A DNA stretch of 64,000 bases. Source: Tautonia marina. Lineage in GTDB: Bacteria > Planctomycetota > Planctomycetia > Isosphaerales > Isosphaeraceae. The stretch spans positions 62,001-126,000 of the forward strand of contig NZ_WEZF01000015.1 of the NCBI RefSeq assembly GCF_009177065.1, written 5' to 3'. A program made the position numbers and the translations under genes. Below, one piece after another: positions 61,950 through 64,000 of the stretch. The stretch's first letter is position 1. Each line of letters opens with the position of its first letter. The notes beneath the pieces are model-generated. The model saw only the letters and a program-made list of their open reading frames with translations, ran no database searches and was not told the origin of the DNA.

Positions 61950-63134
61950 TCAGGCGACGGCGGAGGCCGTGGCGGCCTGTTTCAGGGCTGCGGCCTTGTC
62001 GGTCTTTTCCCAGGTGAACTCGGGCTCGGAGCGGCCGAAGTGGCCACCGGCGGCGGTCTTGCGGAAGATCGGCCGACGCAGTTCGAGGTGGGCGATGATG
62101 CCCGACGGGGTCAGCGGGAAGTGCTCTCGGATCAGGGCCTCGATCTGATCGTGCGGGATCGTTCCGGTGCCGAACGTATCGACGTGGATGCTTACCGGGG
62201 CGCTCACGCCGATCGCGTAGGCGAGCTGGACCTCGCATTTCTTGGCCAGCCCGGCGGCCACCACATTTTTCGCGGCGTAGCGGGCCATGTAGGCGGCCGA
62301 GCGGTCCACCTTGGTCGAGTCCTTGCCGCTGAACGCCCCGCCGCCGTGTCGGCCGGCGCCGCCGTAGGTATCGACGATGATCTTCCGGCCGGTCAGGCCG
62401 GCGTCGCCGTGCGGGCCGCCGACGATGAACTGGCCGGTCGGGTTGATGTGGTAGGTGATCTCTCCCTTGACCATGTCCTTCGGCAGGACCGGCTCGATGA
62501 TCTCCTTGATGACCGTCTCGCGGATCTGCTGCTGGGTGACGCCGGGGTCGTGCTGGGTGGAGACGACCACGGTGTCGATCCGGACCGGGCGGCCGTCGTC
62601 GTATTCGACCGTGACCTGGCTCTTGTTGTCGGGCCGAAGCCAGGGGATCGTGCCGTTCTGCCGCAGCTCGGTCAGGCGGTTGAGAATGCGGTGGGCCAGG
62701 GCGATCGGCAGGGGCATCAGCTCGGGGGTCTCGTCGCAGGCGTAGCCGAACATCAAGCCCTGGTCGCCGGCGCCGATCTCCTTGCCTTTGGCGGAATCTT
62801 CGTTGACCCCCATGGCGATGTCGGGCGACTGCTTGCCCAGGGCGACCATCACGCCGCAGGTGTCGGCGTCGAAGCCCATGGCGCTGGAGGTGTAGCCGAT
62901 CTCTCGGACGACCTGCCGGACGACCCCGGGGTAGTCCACGACGGCCGTGGTCGTGATCTCGCCGGCCAGGACGACCAGGCCGGTCGTCACCAGGGTCTCG
63001 CAGGCGACCCGGGCGTTGGGGTCTTGCTCGAGGATCGCGTCGAGGATGCCGTCGGAAATCTGGTCGGCCATCTTGTCGGGATGGCCCATCGAGACAGATT
63101 CGCTGGTAAACAGGTAGCGATTATTTTGGGACAC
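61950..63134 (-). CDS. metK: S-adenosylmethionine synthetase
   Basis: The 394-residue enzyme makes S-adenosylmethionine from methionine and ATP. It begins [20 protein letters not shown], where H18 of the GHPDK motif is the catalytic His. The family signatures [12 protein letters not shown] and [16 protein letters not shown] are complete. GTG is the start codon, with AGGAGAGG about 11 bases upstream. A promoter-like pair lies about 115 bp upstream. The organism's radical SAM protein and methyltransferases in this window depend on this product. Confidence 0.97.
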   Translation of the reverse strand: MSQNNRYLFTSESVSMGHPDKMADQISDGILDAILEQDPNARVACETLVTTGLVVLAGEITTTAVVDYPGVVRQVVREIGYTSSAMGFDADTCGVMVALGKQSPDIAMGVNEDSAKGKEIGAGDQGLMFGYACDETPELMPLPIALAHRILNRLTELRQNGTIPWLRPDNKSQVTVEYDDGRPVRIDTVVVSTQHDPGVTQQQIRETVIKEIIEPVLPKDMVKGEITYHINPTGQFIVGGPHGDAGLTGRKIIVDTYGGAGRHGGGAFSGKDSTKVDRSAAYMARYAAKNVVAAGLAKKCEVQLAYAIGVSAPVSIHVDTFGTGTIPHDQIEALIREHFPLTPSGIIAHLELRRPIFRKTAAGGHFGRSEPEFTWEKTDKAAALKQAATASAVA

Positions 63135-63249
63135 GGGCAGACCTCTCCTGCGGTCGAGTGACGGGGCCGGGGGACCGGATCACACCTCCAACGGGGCCAT
63201 CAGGCAAGCGTCCCCCCTTCGGGAGCTGGAAACTCCGTTTCGAGGGGCG

Positions 63250-63279
63250 AGTCTATCAAGGCCCCCGCCGCGCTGTAAA
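63250..63279 (-). promoter_or_regulatory. Putative promoter of metK
   Basis: On the minus strand, TTTACA (63274-63279) and TAGACT (63250-63255) are spaced by 18 bp. The leader would be about 110 nt. No known SAM riboswitch pattern was recognised in it. The whole gap to the next gene (63135-63459) contains nothing else that could be assigned. Confidence 0.5.
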
Positions 63280-63459
63280 GCCAAGCCAGCCTTGAGCGTC
63301 GGCCCAGTGCCACGAAACCGGGCAAGATTCTGGTCGATTTTCTCTGGACATTCTCGGTACGTCCGTTCATACTTCGGCCGTCTTCTTCTGTTCGTGTGTC
63401 CAGTATAGGCCGCGAAGGGGAGGACCACGGTCGAAACCTAACGAGCGGAGGACCAGCCT

Positions 63460-64000
63460 GTGCGACAAAAGACGCGAAGCCTTCCCTTCCTGGCGGTATG
63501 GGTGGTGGTGGTGGTTCCGGCGTTCGCACACGCTCAGGAGGACTTTGAAGCCATGCTTCCTCAACCGACGGCTGAACATCGACACTTGATCGGGGAGGTC
63601 GGCACCTGGGACGCGACGATTACCTCGTTCATGAACGGTCCCGGCCAGCCTCCGACGGTGTCCAAGGGGGTCGAGACGAACCGGATGATGGGCGACTTCT
63701 GGCTCCTTAGCGAGTTCGAAGGGGACTTCGGCGGCATGCCCTTCCGGGGGCACAGCCAGATCGGCTTCGATCCGAAGGCCGGCCACTACGTCATGAGCTG
63801 GGTCGACACGATGAACCCGAAGCTCTCGACCCAGACCGGCACTTACGACCCGGATTCGAAGACTTACACCTTCGAGGGCAAGGCCTTCGACCCGATGCTC
63901 GACAAGGAGGTGGATCAGAAGACCGTCAGCGTCTTGACCGACGCCGACCACAAGGTCTTCACCCTCTTCATGAAGGCCCCCGAATACGGCGACGACTGGG
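63460..64000 (+). CDS. DUF1579 family secreted protein, 5' part
   Basis: The gene continues beyond the window end, giving 180 visible residues. It starts with GTG at 63460 after GGAGGA and has a signal peptide (LPFLAVWVVVVVPAFAHAQE). The body matches DUF1579: HRHLIGEVGTWDATI, ETNRMMGDFWLLSEFEG, QIGFDPKAGHYVMSWVD and TGTYDPDSKTYTFEG. The fold is expected to be a lipocalin-like barrel and the function is unknown. No stop codon occurs before the end. Confidence 0.85.
   Translation, partial: MRQKTRSLPFLAVWVVVVVPAFAHAQEDFEAMLPQPTAEHRHLIGEVGTWDATITSFMNGPGQPPTVSKGVETNRMMGDFWLLSEFEGDFGGMPFRGHSQIGFDPKAGHYVMSWVDTMNPKLSTQTGTYDPDSKTYTFEGKAFDPMLDKEVDQKTVSVLTDADHKVFTLFMKAPEYGDDW

Noticed and set aside
63135-63250. 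SAM riboswitch before metK
   Set aside because: The leader lacks the characteristic conserved core sequences of the known SAM riboswitch classes that I could recognise.
63367-63951. Minus-strand frame of 194 codons at the window end
   Set aside because: It is opposite a DUF1579 gene that has a signal peptide and a family match but runs off the window end.

Overview
The window looks like chromosomal DNA from a high-GC planctomycete, most likely of the Isosphaeraceae. The evidence is a DUF1592/DUF1552 secreted pair, Uma2 and DUF4058 proteins, an EF-Tu with a planctomycete-style switch I, a radical SAM protein of the HpnH hopanoid family, and many signal-peptide proteins of unknown function. 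Assignment below phylum level is an inference from gene content. No rRNA, CRISPR array, prophage or complete insertion sequence was seen.

Positions 1-5400 hold the end of an alkaline-phosphatase-superfamily gene, the DUF1592/DUF1552 pair, and rpsL and rpsG with their own promoter and terminator. Positions 5400-20000 are a mosaic: GNAT acetyltransferase, secreted proteins, a DUF6065 protein, a zinc-ribbon coiled-coil protein, a leftward asnB - larA-like - lipoprotein - rtcA series, DUF4058, HpnH and DUF202. Positions 20000-29000 are accessory. They carry a repeat-rich intergenic stretch, an MmeI-like restriction-modification fusion whose specificity region is strikingly AT-rich, palindromic repeats, a glycosyltransferase, a heavy-metal-domain protein, a Uma2 gene, a Uma2 fragment and a membrane protein.

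Positions 29000-46900, read leftward, form the core information-processing locus. The order is four tRNAs (Thr-Tyr-Gly-Thr), tuf, tRNA-Trp, secE, nusG, rplK, rplA, rplJ, rplL, rpoB, a GT25 glycosyltransferase, a sulfotransferase, then rpoC. The order matches the classical bacterial arrangement, except that two glycan-modification genes and a terminator-like hairpin separate rpoB from rpoC. Promoter-like sequences were found for the tRNA-tuf unit and far upstream of rpoC.

Positions 47000-64000 hold a sigma-70 factor with extra N-terminal DNA-binding modules and two related secreted proteins. They are followed by psuG, an FHA-zinc-kinase protein, a SCO plus SBP56/methanethiol-oxidase pair, a galactokinase-like GHMP kinase, another Uma2, phosphofructokinase, metK and the beginning of a DUF1579 protein. 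The observations most worth a second look are the AT-rich specificity cassette in the MmeI-like enzyme, the split rpoB/rpoC unit, the multi-HTH sigma factor, the mtoX-SCO pair, and the inverted heptanucleotide arrays just upstream of rplK.
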